A stretch of DNA of 64,000 bases from Atlantibacter sp. RC6 (lineage in GTDB: Bacteria; Pseudomonadota; Gammaproteobacteria; Enterobacterales; Enterobacteriaceae). The stretch lies in NCBI RefSeq assembly GCF_014193285.1, contig NZ_JACHZE010000010.1, positions 1 to 64,000 on the forward strand, in the 5' to 3' direction. The notes under the pieces are model-generated. The model was given only the letters and a program-made list of their open reading frames with translations. It was not told the origin of the DNA and made no database searches. A program made the position numbers and the translations under genes. Below, one piece after another: positions 45,559 through 56,399 of this stretch; within the stretch, counting starts at the first letter, position 1; each line of letters starts with the position of its first letter.

Positions 45559-46084
45559 AGGATTTCCTTATTTCTTAATGTAACTAAAAGCAGTATCCCG
45601 ACGAAGTGTCTGCGGAAAACAGACTGTTTTACACGTGGTGAATGTCGGTAAATACAGCATCTCAATTTTCTTTTTTTGCGGGATTTGACTCAGTTTTATT
45701 TAACATACCCTCACTATCTCATTATTTCATGTCGCTATTCTGTGATGTTGTTTCGATATTAGCATCGTCATTGCAAGAGAATTTCGCGTAGTAAATCAGT
45801 AATTGTCTGATAATACGGACCGCGCGAAGTATGCAACAGGTAAATGAGTCATTCAAAAATATAAATTTATGAAATGTTTGTTTTCATTCTTGGCCCATTT
45901 TTAATCAGCCATGCAAGAGGCGAGCGTCTGGTGATCGGCTGACCATGATGCGGCTAAAAAACAGGCAAGGATTGGCGAGCTACGAATATGGATTATTTGG
46001 TTGCCATAAGTTTATTTGTCATACATATGCGCCAAATTTTATGTTCTTAATCGCTGAATGTATGCACTGTTTTACTGTAATTCT

Positions 46085-46106
46085 GCGATGTGATTTTGCT
46101 CTCCTA
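46085..46106 (+). promoter_or_regulatory. CRP site candidate for araFGH
   Basis: TGTGA-TTTTGC-TCTCC keeps the left CRP half-site and part of the right half. It is about 150 bases before the araF start and near the AraC half-site. CRP control of araFGH is known in E. coli; this match is partial. Confidence 0.4.
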
Positions 46107-46143
46107 TGGATAATCAATTTCCCGCTAAAACTATCACCAGCAA

Positions 46144-46157
46144 TAGCACGTGGATCC
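46144..46157 (+). promoter_or_regulatory. AraC half-site candidate for araFGH
   Basis: TAGC-N7-TCC fits the AraC half-site consensus (TAGC-N7-TCCATA). It lies about 100 bases before the araF start in direct orientation, as expected for activation by AraC with arabinose. Confidence 0.5.
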
Positions 46158-46249
46158 CCAAAAAAGCTAATGCGTTGTTTTAAAGCCTTTTAGTAAAGAT
46201 TTTAATGATTCATTACCCTGCAAAAAGAAAACTAAAGCTGGAGTTGCTC

Positions 46250-47239
46250 ATGCACAAATTTACTAAAGCTCTGGCAGCCATCGGTCTGGCTGCCGTTATG
46301 TCACAATCCGCTATCGCAGAAACCATGAAGCTGGGTTTTCTGGTGAAACAACCGGAGGAGCCGTGGTTCCAGACCGAGTGGAAATTCGCGGATAAAGCGG
46401 GCAAGGACTTAGGGTTTGAAGTGATCAAAATCGCGGTGCCAGACGGCGAGAAAACCCTTAACGCCATCGACAGCCTGGCGGCCAGCGGCGCGAAAGGTTT
46501 CGTCATCTGTACGCCAGACCCGAAACTGGGCTCGGCGATTGTCGCCAAAGCCCGCGGTTACGATATGAAAGTTATCGCTGTGGATGACCAGTTCGTTAAC
46601 GCCAAAGGCAAGCCGATGGATACCGTTCCGCTGGTGATGATGGCGGCGACCAAAATCGGCGAGCGTCAGGGCCAGGAGCTGTATAAAGAGATGCAGAAAC
46701 GCGGCTGGGATGTGAAAGAGACCGCCGTGATGGCCATTACCGCCGACGAACTTGATACCGCGCGCCGCCGTACTACCGGCTCCATGGAAGCGCTGAAAGC
46801 CGCTGGTTTCCCGGAAAAACAAATCTACAAAGTCCCCACCAAATCTAACGATATCCCGGGCGCCTTCGACGCCGCTAACTCCATGTTGGTACAGCATCCG
46901 GAAGTGAAACACTGGCTGGTGGTCGGTATGAACGACAATACCGTACTGGGTGGTGTGCGTGCTACCGAAGGCCAGGGCTTTAAAGCGCCGGACGTGATTG
47001 GGATCGGCATCAACGGCGTTGACGCCGTGAGCGAACTGTCCAAAGCGCAGGCGACGGGCTTCTACGGCTCGCTGCTGCCAAGCCCGGACGTACACGGCTA
47101 TAAGTCCAGCGAAATGCTTTACAACTGGGTGACCAAAGGCGCTGAGCCGGCGAAATTCACCGAGGTGACCGATGTGGTGCTGATTACCCGTGACAACTTC
47201 AAAGAAGAGCTCGCCAAAAAAGGCTTAGGCGGTAAGTAA
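46250..47239 (+). CDS. araF: L-arabinose-binding periplasmic protein AraF
   Basis: AraF is the high-affinity periplasmic receptor of the arabinose ABC importer. The 329-residue precursor has a 23-residue signal peptide (MHKFTKALAAIGLAAVMSQS...IAE) and a type I sugar-binding fold. Family motifs include KQPEEPWFQTEW, AVPDGEKTLNAIDSLAASGA, and the hinge region VVGMNDNTVLGGVRATEGQG. The start at 46250 follows GGAG and is preferred over one 15 codons upstream. It heads araFGH and is separated from araG by a stem-loop. Confidence 0.96.
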   Translation: MHKFTKALAAIGLAAVMSQSAIAETMKLGFLVKQPEEPWFQTEWKFADKAGKDLGFEVIKIAVPDGEKTLNAIDSLAASGAKGFVICTPDPKLGSAIVAKARGYDMKVIAVDDQFVNAKGKPMDTVPLVMMAATKIGERQGQELYKEMQKRGWDVKETAVMAITADELDTARRRTTGSMEALKAAGFPEKQIYKVPTKSNDIPGAFDAANSMLVQHPEVKHWLVVGMNDNTVLGGVRATEGQGFKAPDVIGIGINGVDAVSELSKAQATGFYGSLLPSPDVHGYKSSEMLYNWVTKGAEPAKFTEVTDVVLITRDNFKEELAKKGLGGK

Positions 47240-47247
47240 TGTCGTTG

Positions 47248-47272
47248 GGCGAGCGCCGCAGGTGCGCTCGCC
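47248..47272 (+). terminator. araF-araG intercistronic stem-loop
   Basis: GGCGAGCGC pairs with GCGCTCGCC around a 7-base loop, between the araF stop and the araG start. No T run follows. Such loops protect the 3' end of the binding-protein message and reduce expression of downstream transporter genes. Confidence 0.7.
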
Positions 47273-47296
47273 TGTTTGGTGGTTTGTGGAGGCGTT

Positions 47297-48811
47297 ATGC
47301 AGCAATCAACACCCTGGCTCTCTTTCCGCGGTATCGGGAAAACTTTCCCGGGCGTGAAAGCGCTCTCAGATATCAGTTTTGACTGCCATGCCGGGCAGGT
47401 TCATGCGCTGATGGGCGAAAACGGCGCGGGTAAATCAACCCTGTTAAAAATTCTCAGCGGCAACTATACCCCGACCACGGGCACCATCGCCCTGAAAGGG
47501 CAGGAGGTGGCGTTTGCCGATACCACCCAGGCGCTGAACGCGGGGGTGGCGATCATCTACCAGGAACTGCATCTGGTGCCGGAAATGACCGTGGCCGAGA
47601 ACATCTATCTGGGCCAGATCCCCCACAAAATGGGCTTTGTGAACCGGTCATTGCTCAACTATGAGGCCAAACTGCAGCTTGAACATTTAGGGCTGGATAT
47701 CGATCCGCAAACGCCGCTCAAGTACCTGTCCATCGGGCAGTGGCAGATGGTGGAAATCGCTAAAGCGCTGGCGCGCAACGCCAAAGTTATCGCGTTTGAC
47801 GAACCCACCAGTTCGCTGTCAGCGCGGGAAATCGACAACTTATTCCGGGTGATCCGCGAACTGCGCAACGAAGGGCGCGTGATCCTCTATGTTTCCCACC
47901 GTATGGAAGAGATCTTCGCGCTCAGCGACGCCATCACGGTGTTTAAAGATGGCCGCTACGTCTGCACCTTCGACGATATGCAACAGGTTAACCACGACAA
48001 ACTGGTGCAGGCGATGGTTGGACGCGAAATCGGCGATATCTACGGCTGGAAACCGCGTGAGTACGGGCCGGAACGGCTGCGCCTGGAAAATGTGAAAGCG
48101 CCGGGCGTGCGCACGCCGATCTCCCTGTCGGTACGCAGCGGCGAGATTGTTGGCCTGTTCGGCCTGGTCGGGGCAGGGCGCAGCGAACTGATGAAAGGCA
48201 TGTTTGGCGGCACCCGCATAACCGACGGGCAGATTTATATCGATGGCCAGCCGGTGGCAATCCGGGAACCGGGCGACGCCATCCGCTCCGGCATGATGCT
48301 GTGCCCGGAAGACCGCAAAGCGGACGGCATTATTCCGGTGCACTCGGTGCAGGACAATATCAACATCAGCGCCCGCCGCAAGCATATCAGCGCCGGATGC
48401 CTGATCAATAACGGCTGGGAGGCGCAAAACGCCCAGCATCATATTAAGTCTCTCAATATTAAAACGCCGAGCGCCGGGCAGTTGATCATGAACCTGTCCG
48501 GGGGCAATCAGCAGAAGGCGATTCTGGGGCGCTGGCTGTCGGAAGAGATGAAAGTCATTTTGCTGGATGAGCCGACGCGCGGTATCGACGTGGGGGCAAA
48601 GCACGAAATTTATAACGTTATCTATGCGCTGGCGGCGCAGGGCGTGGCGGTGCTGTTCGCCTCCAGCGACCTGCCAGAAGTGCTCGGGGTGGCTGACCGC
48701 ATCATCGTGATGCGTGAAGGGGAAGTCGCCGGGGAGTTACTGCATAACGAGGCTTGCGAACAAGACGCGCTGAGCCTTGCGATGCCAAAAATCAGCCAGG
48801 CTGTCGCCTGA
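47297..48811 (+). CDS. araG: L-arabinose ABC transporter ATPase AraG
   Basis: AraG is the double ATP-binding subunit of the arabinose importer on the cytoplasmic face. In the 504-residue protein the first domain has Walker [10 protein letters not shown], signature LSIGQWQ and Walker [12 protein letters not shown]; the second has the degenerate Walker [10 protein letters not shown] typical of sugar importers, the signature LSGGNQQK and [17 protein letters not shown] precedes the ATG at 47297, which gives exactly the E. coli length. It is followed by araH after 13 bases. Confidence 0.96.
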   Translation: MQQSTPWLSFRGIGKTFPGVKALSDISFDCHAGQVHALMGENGAGKSTLLKILSGNYTPTTGTIALKGQEVAFADTTQALNAGVAIIYQELHLVPEMTVAENIYLGQIPHKMGFVNRSLLNYEAKLQLEHLGLDIDPQTPLKYLSIGQWQMVEIAKALARNAKVIAFDEPTSSLSAREIDNLFRVIRELRNEGRVILYVSHRMEEIFALSDAITVFKDGRYVCTFDDMQQVNHDKLVQAMVGREIGDIYGWKPREYGPERLRLENVKAPGVRTPISLSVRSGEIVGLFGLVGAGRSELMKGMFGGTRITDGQIYIDGQPVAIREPGDAIRSGMMLCPEDRKADGIIPVHSVQDNINISARRKHISAGCLINNGWEAQNAQHHIKSLNIKTPSAGQLIMNLSGGNQQKAILGRWLSEEMKVILLDEPTRGIDVGAKHEIYNVIYALAAQGVAVLFASSDLPEVLGVADRIIVMREGEVAGELLHNEACEQDALSLAMPKISQAVA

Positions 48812-48824
48812 TACAGGAGAATTT

Positions 48825-49805
48825 ATGTCTGCTTTAACCACATCCGGTGCGCCAAAGTCATCGCTGACCCTCGGTCGTATCTGGGACCAGTACGGTATGC
48901 TGGTCGTGTTTGCCGTGTTGTTTATCGCCTGTGCGATTTTTGTGCCTAACTTTGCCACCTTTATCAATATGAAGGGGCTGGGGCTGGCTATCTCCATGTC
49001 CGGGATGGTGGCCTGCGGGATGCTGTTCTGCCTGGCATCCGGGGACTTTGACCTGTCAGTGGCCTCGGTTATCGCCTGCGCCGGGGTGACCACCGCCGTG
49101 GTGATTAACATGACCGAAAGCCTGTGGATCGGGGTGTTTGCCGGTCTGGCGCTCGGTATGGTCAGCGGTTTCGTGAACGGCTTTGTGATCGCCAAACTGA
49201 AAATCAACGCCCTGATCACGACCCTCGCGACCATGCAGATTGTGCGCGGCCTGGCGTACATTATTTCTGACGGTAAAGCGGTGGGTATTGAAGACGAAAG
49301 CTTCTTCACCCTGGGCTATGCCAACTGGCTGGGCCTGCCGGCGCCGATTTGGTTAACCGTGGCCTGCCTGATTATTTTCGGTTTCCTGCTCAATAAAACC
49401 ACCTTTGGCCGCAACACCCTGGCGATTGGCGGTAACGAAGAGGCGGCGCGTCTGGCCGGTGTGCCGGTGGTGCGCACCAAAATCATTATTTTTGTGCTGT
49501 CGGGCCTGGTGTCCGCCGCGGCTGGGATCATCCTTGCCTCGCGTATGACCAGCGGCCAGCCGATGACCTCTATCGGTTATGAGCTGATCGTTATCTCGGC
49601 TTGCGTATTGGGCGGGGTTTCGCTGAAAGGCGGCATCGGTAAAATCTCTTATGTGGTGGCGGGTATCCTGATTCTGGGGACGGTAGAAAACGCCATGAAC
49701 CTGCTGAATATCTCCCCGTTCGCCCAGTATGTCGTACGTGGTTTGATCCTGCTGGCGGCGGTGATCTTTGACCGTTACAAACAAAAAGCGAAACGCACGG
49801 TATAA
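48825..49805 (+). CDS. araH: L-arabinose ABC transporter permease AraH
   Basis: AraH forms the membrane channel of the arabinose importer. The 326-residue protein has eight to ten hydrophobic segments and the monosaccharide permease motifs ASGDFDLSVASVIA and AIGGNEEAARLAGVPV, which meets the ATPase. AGGAGA precedes the ATG at 48825; an in-frame start 16 codons upstream lies inside araG and is less likely. A terminator follows at 49867. Confidence 0.95.
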   Translation: MSALTTSGAPKSSLTLGRIWDQYGMLVVFAVLFIACAIFVPNFATFINMKGLGLAISMSGMVACGMLFCLASGDFDLSVASVIACAGVTTAVVINMTESLWIGVFAGLALGMVSGFVNGFVIAKLKINALITTLATMQIVRGLAYIISDGKAVGIEDESFFTLGYANWLGLPAPIWLTVACLIIFGFLLNKTTFGRNTLAIGGNEEAARLAGVPVVRTKIIIFVLSGLVSAAAGIILASRMTSGQPMTSIGYELIVISACVLGGVSLKGGIGKISYVVAGILILGTVENAMNLLNISPFAQYVVRGLILLAAVIFDRYKQKAKRTV

Positions 49806-49866
49806 CGTTTTTTGACTGACTAACGCGCCGATCTTTCTTAAAAATCATTCGTAATAATTATTGATT

Positions 49867-49892
49867 GCCGACCCGACCGGGTCGGCTTTTTT
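49867..49892 (+). terminator. Rho-independent terminator after araH
   Basis: GCCGACCC pairs with GGGTCGGC around a 4-base loop and is followed by six T. Confidence 0.92.
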
Positions 49893-49993
49893 GTGGCGTT
49901 TTTCAGACTAATCCAGCGCTGGCAAGCCTTCCCGGGGCGTTTGTAACATGGCGAGCCTCGTCACACTGTCTATACTTACATGGCTATTGATAA

Positions 49994-52247
<2,254 letters not shown>

Positions 52248-52274
52248 TCGTTGGCGTTTAATCCTGTCTCACCA

Positions 52275-52296
52275 TGCGGCCCCTTAGCGGGCCGCA
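52275..52296. terminator. Hairpin between convergent otsA and uspC
   Basis: TGCGGCCC and GGGCCGCA form a perfect 8-bp stem around a 6-base loop, between the stops of otsA and uspC. No T run is present on either side. Confidence 0.6.
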
Positions 52297-52300
52297 GTCG

Positions 52301-52720
52301 TTATAGCGACACCAGCAACACATCCACCGAGCAGGACTGCACAACCCGCTTCGCGCTACAGGTCACTTTACTGAAAAAACTTTGGTTATGGTTGCCGCAC
52401 ACCACCAGGTCGATGGGGGTTTTGGCGCAGATATTGAGGATATGTTCGCTCAATTCGCCCGTAGCGATCACCGTGTCATAAATCGGATAGCCAGCTTGAT
52501 CTTTGAGGGATTGTAAAAACAGATGGGTCTCTTCGAGCATCAGTTCGCGCAAGTTTTCCATCATTGGCGCGGCCAGCTGGTTATACAGCTCAGGGTCAGA
52601 CGCAAGGGTGATAAGGGTAATTGATCCGTCAACCGGCCTGGCGATGGAGACGGCTTTTGCCACCAGCTGATGGCTTTCCGGGGTCGGGGCAACCGCGACC
52701 AGAAGATGCTTGTAGCTCAT
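52301..52720 (-). CDS. uspC: Universal stress protein UspC
   Basis: A 139-residue member of the universal stress protein family, matching E. coli UspC, which supports UV resistance, motility and osmotic signalling through KdpD. The family's alpha/beta fold is seen in HLLVAVAPTPESHQLVAKAV at the start and VVCGNHNQSFFSKVTCSAKR and VDVLLVSL at the end. AAGGAGC precedes the ATG at 52720. It ends three residues earlier than E. coli UspC. Its neighbour flhDC is the same as in E. coli. Confidence 0.93.
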   Translation of the reverse strand: MSYKHLLVAVAPTPESHQLVAKAVSIARPVDGSITLITLASDPELYNQLAAPMMENLRELMLEETHLFLQSLKDQAGYPIYDTVIATGELSEHILNICAKTPIDLVVCGNHNQSFFSKVTCSAKRVVQSCSVDVLLVSL

Positions 52721-53220
52721 GTAACGCTCCTTACTCACATGAGAATTGACGCTGTTTGCTCAGCGATACGCGCTTTTTAACGTTTGCGCAAGGGAAAGAG
52801 ATGAACACGCGGACCCACGTAACACAAAAAAGTTTAATTATTCTTATATAAGGAATATGCAACGTTTGTGAAACATTTGTACAGCAGCCGTGTCCCCACG
52901 CCTCGACCAGAGGCAGGTTTTACGCTTCGCTTCAATAAAATATTTACAAAAATAATGGTTGCCGCACGTTTTAAATTCATATCACTGATTAATATGAATT
53001 TATTATGTTTAATAAAATGTCGCGCATACGTAAAAATGTGTATAAAAATTGTTAATCAAAACGCATCAAAAATGACCGGAAACTTTTCGCGCTGTTCATC
53101 TCTCTCTCCCTTCCCCTGAATGATTATTCGTAAAGTCAATCCGCCAGTATTCCTGTTTTTGGTTAAAAAACGCGCTTTTCTGTAGCTTTTCTGAATGGTT
53201 TATTATGATTTTTAATTCAT
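52721..53220. other. AT-rich uspC-flhD upstream region
   Basis: The first 500 bases of the uspC-flhD interval are strongly AT-rich and hold the uspC promoter and perhaps upstream flhDC control elements. I see no gene, insertion sequence or strong terminator here. In some E. coli K-12 strains an insertion sequence in this interval raises motility; none is present. Confidence 0.45.
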
Positions 53221-53242
53221 AAATGTGACACACATCACATAT
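53221..53242 (+). promoter_or_regulatory. CRP site of the flhDC promoter
   Basis: TGTGACACACATCACA (53224-53239) matches the CRP consensus fully. Its centre is about 72 bases before the inferred flhDC transcription start, the distance known for CRP activation of flhDC in E. coli. Confidence 0.85.
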
Positions 53243-53267
53243 TATCCAAATTCTCATCACGCTCCGA

Positions 53268-53296
53268 TTGTATGTAAAATTTCTGACGAGTACAGT
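53268..53296 (+). promoter_or_regulatory. flhDC promoter (-35/-10)
   Basis: TTGTAT and TACAGT are separated by 17 bases. The implied start near 53303 places the CRP site at about -72 and the RcsAB box just downstream, as in E. coli. The leader would be about 220 bases long. Confidence 0.6.
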
Positions 53297-53306
53297 TTGC
53301 TCGCTT

Positions 53307-53320
53307 TAGGAAAAATCTTA
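53307..53320 (+). promoter_or_regulatory. RcsAB box in the flhDC leader
   Basis: TAGGAAAAATCTTA equals, as remembered, the RcsAB box of E. coli flhDC and fits T-N-AG-N5-TC-N-TA. It lies just after the inferred start, so bound RcsB/RcsA would block flhDC transcription and motility. Confidence 0.85.
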
Positions 53321-53521
53321 GTTTTTTGTAAGGGAAATAAGAATTGTCTTCAAATAAGTAACTTTTTGTGACGACCGATCCGAGCGGAGCGGCCTTTACA
53401 ATAACCACTTGTTTTATTGCAACATTAAACCCTTATTTTTATTTTTCCAGATTTTATCTGGCGACATCACGGGGTGCGGGCTCACCGCATAGTACGCAGT
53501 TGGTTATTCTGGATGGGAAAA

Positions 53522-53872
53522 ATGCACACATCCGAGTTACTGAAACACATTTACGACATCAACCTGTCGTATCTACTTTTGGCTCAACGTTTAATTAGCC
53601 AGGACAAAGCATCCGCTATGTTCCGTCTGGGCGTGACGGAAGAGATGGCAAACACCCTCGGTGAGCTTACTCTGCCGCAGATGGTAAAATTGGCCGAGAC
53701 CAATCAGCTTATCTGTCAGTTTCGCTTTGACGATCACCAAACCATTACCCGTTTGACCCAGGAGTCGCGCGTTGACGACCTGCAACAGGTTCATACCGGG
53801 ATCCTGCTTTCTACCCGCCTGCTTAACGATGCGACCACGGCTGACGACGTCAGCAAAAAGAAAAGGGCCTGA
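53522..53872 (+). CDS. flhD: Flagellar master regulator subunit FlhD
   Basis: FlhD forms the FlhD4C2 complex with FlhC that activates class 2 flagellar promoters. The 116-residue protein begins [20 protein letters not shown], matching E. coli, with the conserved [17 protein letters not shown] and the DNA-contacting C-terminal part. An ATG three codons upstream (53513) gives a 119-residue form also used in annotations; GGGAAA before 53522 slightly favours the shorter form. The C-terminus is three residues different from E. coli. A long leader carries the RcsAB box. flhC follows after two bases. Confidence 0.95.
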   Translation: MHTSELLKHIYDINLSYLLLAQRLISQDKASAMFRLGVTEEMANTLGELTLPQMVKLAETNQLICQFRFDDHQTITRLTQESRVDDLQQVHTGILLSTRLLNDATTADDVSKKKRA

Positions 53873-53874
53873 TC

Positions 53875-54453
53875 ATGGTCGAAAAGAGCATTGTTCAGGA
53901 AGCGCGCGACATTCAGCTGGCAATGGAACTGATCTCGCTGGGTGCGCGTCTTCAGATGTTGGAAAGCGAAACCCAGCTCAGCCGTGGGCGATTAATCAAG
54001 CTGTATAAAGAATTACGGGGCAGCCCGCCGCCAAAAGGCATGCTGCCGTTTTCCACCGACTGGTTTATGACCTGGGAGCAGAATATTCACGCTTCCATGT
54101 TCTGTAACGCATGGCAATACCTGCTACGCACCGGGCTCTGTTCCGGTGTGGATGCGGTGATTAAAGCGTACCGTCTTTACCTGGAACAGTGCCCGTCGCA
54201 GGATGACGGCCCGCTGCTGGCGCTGACCCGCGCGTGGACGTTAGTGCGATTTGTTGAAAGCGGAATGCTGGAGTTGTCGACCTGCAACTGCTGCGGCGGC
54301 AATTTTATTACCCATGCGCATCAACCGGTTGGCAGTTTCGCCTGTAGCTTGTGCCAGCCGCCTTCCCGCGCAGTAAAAAGGCGTAAACTTTCCCGAGATA
54401 CTGCCGATATTATTCCACAACTGCTGGATGAACAGGTCGTACAGGCTGTTTAA
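53875..54453 (+). CDS. flhC: Flagellar master regulator subunit FlhC
   Basis: FlhC is the DNA-binding and zinc-binding partner of FlhD. The 192-residue protein has the same length as in E. coli; the zinc ligands appear as CNCCGGNF and CSLCQPP, flanking [11 protein letters not shown]. The start lies two bases after the flhD stop. A strong terminator at 54478 ends the operon before motA. Confidence 0.97.
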   Translation: MVEKSIVQEARDIQLAMELISLGARLQMLESETQLSRGRLIKLYKELRGSPPPKGMLPFSTDWFMTWEQNIHASMFCNAWQYLLRTGLCSGVDAVIKAYRLYLEQCPSQDDGPLLALTRAWTLVRFVESGMLELSTCNCCGGNFITHAHQPVGSFACSLCQPPSRAVKRRKLSRDTADIIPQLLDEQVVQAV

Positions 54454-54477
54454 GCGCCAGGTGTGGTGAATCACTCC

Positions 54478-54510
54478 AGCAGCGATAAGTCTCTTATCGC
54501 TGCTTTTTTT
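54478..54510 (+). terminator. Rho-independent terminator after flhDC
   Basis: AGCAGCGATAAG pairs with CTTATCGCTGCT around a 3-base loop and is followed by seven T. It separates the flhDC and mot-che transcripts. Confidence 0.95.
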
Positions 54511-54581
54511 ATTCCCCGTCCGACGCCCGACGCCTTTCGCTTGTGAGTCCTTGTCACAGTCAACAGCGGAAGGAAGATGTC

Positions 54582-55469
54582 GTGCTGATTCTTATAGGTT
54601 ACCTGGTTGTTCTCGGTACAGTGTTCGGTGGTTATATGATGACCGGCGGTCACCTTGGCGCACTCTATCAACCTGCTGAACTGGTTATCATTGGGGGCGC
54701 AGGGGTAGGGGCGTTTATCGTCGGGAATAACGGCAAAGCGATCAAAGCGACGCTAAAAGCGATCCCGTTGCTGTTTCGCGGCTCCAAATACAACAAAAGC
54801 ACCTACATGGATCTGATGGCGCTGCTGTATCGCCTGATGGCCAAATCGCGCCAGCAGGGGATGTTCTCCCTTGAGCGCGATATCGAAAACCCCAAAGAGA
54901 GCGAAATTTTCGCCAGCTACCCACGCATTCTGGCCGACAAAGTAATGCTCGAATTCATCACCGATTATCTGCGCCTGATCATCAGCGGCAATATGAATAC
55001 CTTCGAAATTGAAGCGCTGATGGATGAAGAGATCGAAACCCACGAAAGCGAATGCGAAGTCCCGGCCAACAGCCTGGCGATGGTGGGCGACTCCCTTCCG
55101 GCGTTCGGTATTGTGGCGGCGGTAATGGGCGTCGTTCACGCTTTGGCGTCAGCGGATCGTCCGGCCGCGGAGTTGGGCGCGCTGATCGCCCACGCCATGG
55201 TGGGGACCTTCCTCGGCATTTTGCTGGCCTATGGATTTATTTCCCCGCTGGCGACGGTACTGCGCCAGAAAAGCGCGGAAACCACCAAAATGATGCAGTG
55301 CGTCAAAGTCACGCTGCTCTCCAGCCTCAACGGCTACGCGCCGCCGATTGCCGTCGAGTTTGGCCGTAAGACACTCTATTCCACCGAGCGTCCGTCATTT
55401 ATCGAGCTCGATGAGCATGTGCGCGCCGTGAAATCACCGAATCAGCAAACGACGACGGAAGACGCATGA
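54582..55469 (+). CDS. motA: Flagellar stator protein MotA
   Basis: MotA, with MotB, forms the proton-driven stator. The 295-residue protein begins with GTG at 54582 ([21 protein letters not shown]), with GGAAGGAAG upstream; a GTG start is also used in E. coli. Four membrane helices and the cytoplasmic loop with the charged residues that meet FliG (Arg90-type region [19 protein letters not shown]; conserved [15 protein letters not shown] loop is here [13 protein letters not shown]) are present. It overlaps motB by four bases. No canonical sigma-28 promoter is evident between the flhDC terminator and this start. Confidence 0.96.
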   Translation: MLILIGYLVVLGTVFGGYMMTGGHLGALYQPAELVIIGGAGVGAFIVGNNGKAIKATLKAIPLLFRGSKYNKSTYMDLMALLYRLMAKSRQQGMFSLERDIENPKESEIFASYPRILADKVMLEFITDYLRLIISGNMNTFEIEALMDEEIETHESECEVPANSLAMVGDSLPAFGIVAAVMGVVHALASADRPAAELGALIAHAMVGTFLGILLAYGFISPLATVLRQKSAETTKMMQCVKVTLLSSLNGYAPPIAVEFGRKTLYSTERPSFIELDEHVRAVKSPNQQTTTEDA

Positions 55470-56395
55470 AGAATCAACATCGCCCGATCGTTATCGTTAA
55501 GAAACGCAAACATAAAGGCCATGGCGGCGGCGCCCACGGTTCGTGGAAGATTGCCTATGCCGACTTTATGACCGCGATGATGGCGTTCTTTCTGGTGATG
55601 TGGCTGATTTCCATCGCCAGCCCTAAAGAGTTGGTACAAATTGCCGACTATTTCCGTACCCCGCTTTCTGCCGCCATTACCGGCGGGCAGCGCATCGCCG
55701 ACAGCGAAAGCCCGATCCCGGGCGGCGGCGATGATTACACCCAGACGCAGGGTGAAGTAAAAAAAGAGCCGGATATTGATGAGTTGAAAAAACGCATGGA
55801 AACCAGCCGGCTAAAAAAATTGCGTGGCGATCTGGACCAACTGATTGAATCTGACCCGAAACTGCGCGCGCTGCGCCCGCATTTACGCATCGACCTGACG
55901 CCGGAAGGGCTGAGGATCCAGATTATCGACAGCCAGAACCGGCCGATGTTTAAAACCGGGAGCGCCGAAGTGGAGCCGTATATGCGCGATATCCTGCGCG
56001 CCATCGCGCCCGTGCTGAATACGATTCCCAACCGAATTAGCTTGTCAGGCCATACCGACGATATTCCTTATGCTTCCGGCGAACGCTACTACAGCAACTG
56101 GGAACTGTCGGCAGATCGCGCTAACGCCTCGCGCCGCGAACTGGTGATCGGCGGCCTTGACGACGGCAAAGTGCTGCGCGTGGTTGGCATGGCGGCCACT
56201 ATGAAACTGGCCGACAAAGGGCCGGATGAAGCCATCAACCGGCGCATCAGCATTCTGGTGCTCAACAAGCAGACCGAGCAATCGATATTGCATGAGAACG
56301 CCGACAGCCAGAACGGCTCTCTCAGCGATTTAGCCCAACCGGGAGCAGTGCCCCCGGCGACGAACTCAACACCGCCACAACCGGGTCAGAGGTGA
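55466..56395 (+). CDS. motB: Flagellar stator protein MotB
   Basis: MotB anchors the stator to peptidoglycan and carries the proton path. The 309-residue protein has a basic N-terminus ([10 protein letters not shown]), one membrane helix with the essential aspartate in [17 protein letters not shown] (Asp32-type), and a C-terminal OmpA-like domain ([26 protein letters not shown]). The end is Pro/Gln-rich and variable. ATGA overlap with motA and a 4-base gap to cheA indicate one transcript. Confidence 0.96.
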   Translation: MKNQHRPIVIVKKRKHKGHGGGAHGSWKIAYADFMTAMMAFFLVMWLISIASPKELVQIADYFRTPLSAAITGGQRIADSESPIPGGGDDYTQTQGEVKKEPDIDELKKRMETSRLKKLRGDLDQLIESDPKLRALRPHLRIDLTPEGLRIQIIDSQNRPMFKTGSAEVEPYMRDILRAIAPVLNTIPNRISLSGHTDDIPYASGERYYSNWELSADRANASRRELVIGGLDDGKVLRVVGMAATMKLADKGPDEAINRRISILVLNKQTEQSILHENADSQNGSLSDLAQPGAVPPATNSTPPQPGQR

Positions 56396-56399
56396 TAGC

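Larger units (their letters stand above)
45559..46249. promoter_or_regulatory. ftnB-araF intergenic region
   Basis: About 690 bases, AT-rich. It must contain the ftnB promoter at the left and the arabinose-inducible araF promoter at the right. Apart from the CRP and AraC candidates listed separately I see no gene or hairpin. A frame at 45945-46193 lacks any recognisable product. Confidence 0.45.

Noticed and set aside
45945..46193. 82-codon frame upstream of araF
   Set aside because: Lies in the AT-rich control region, has no ribosome site and no recognisable product.
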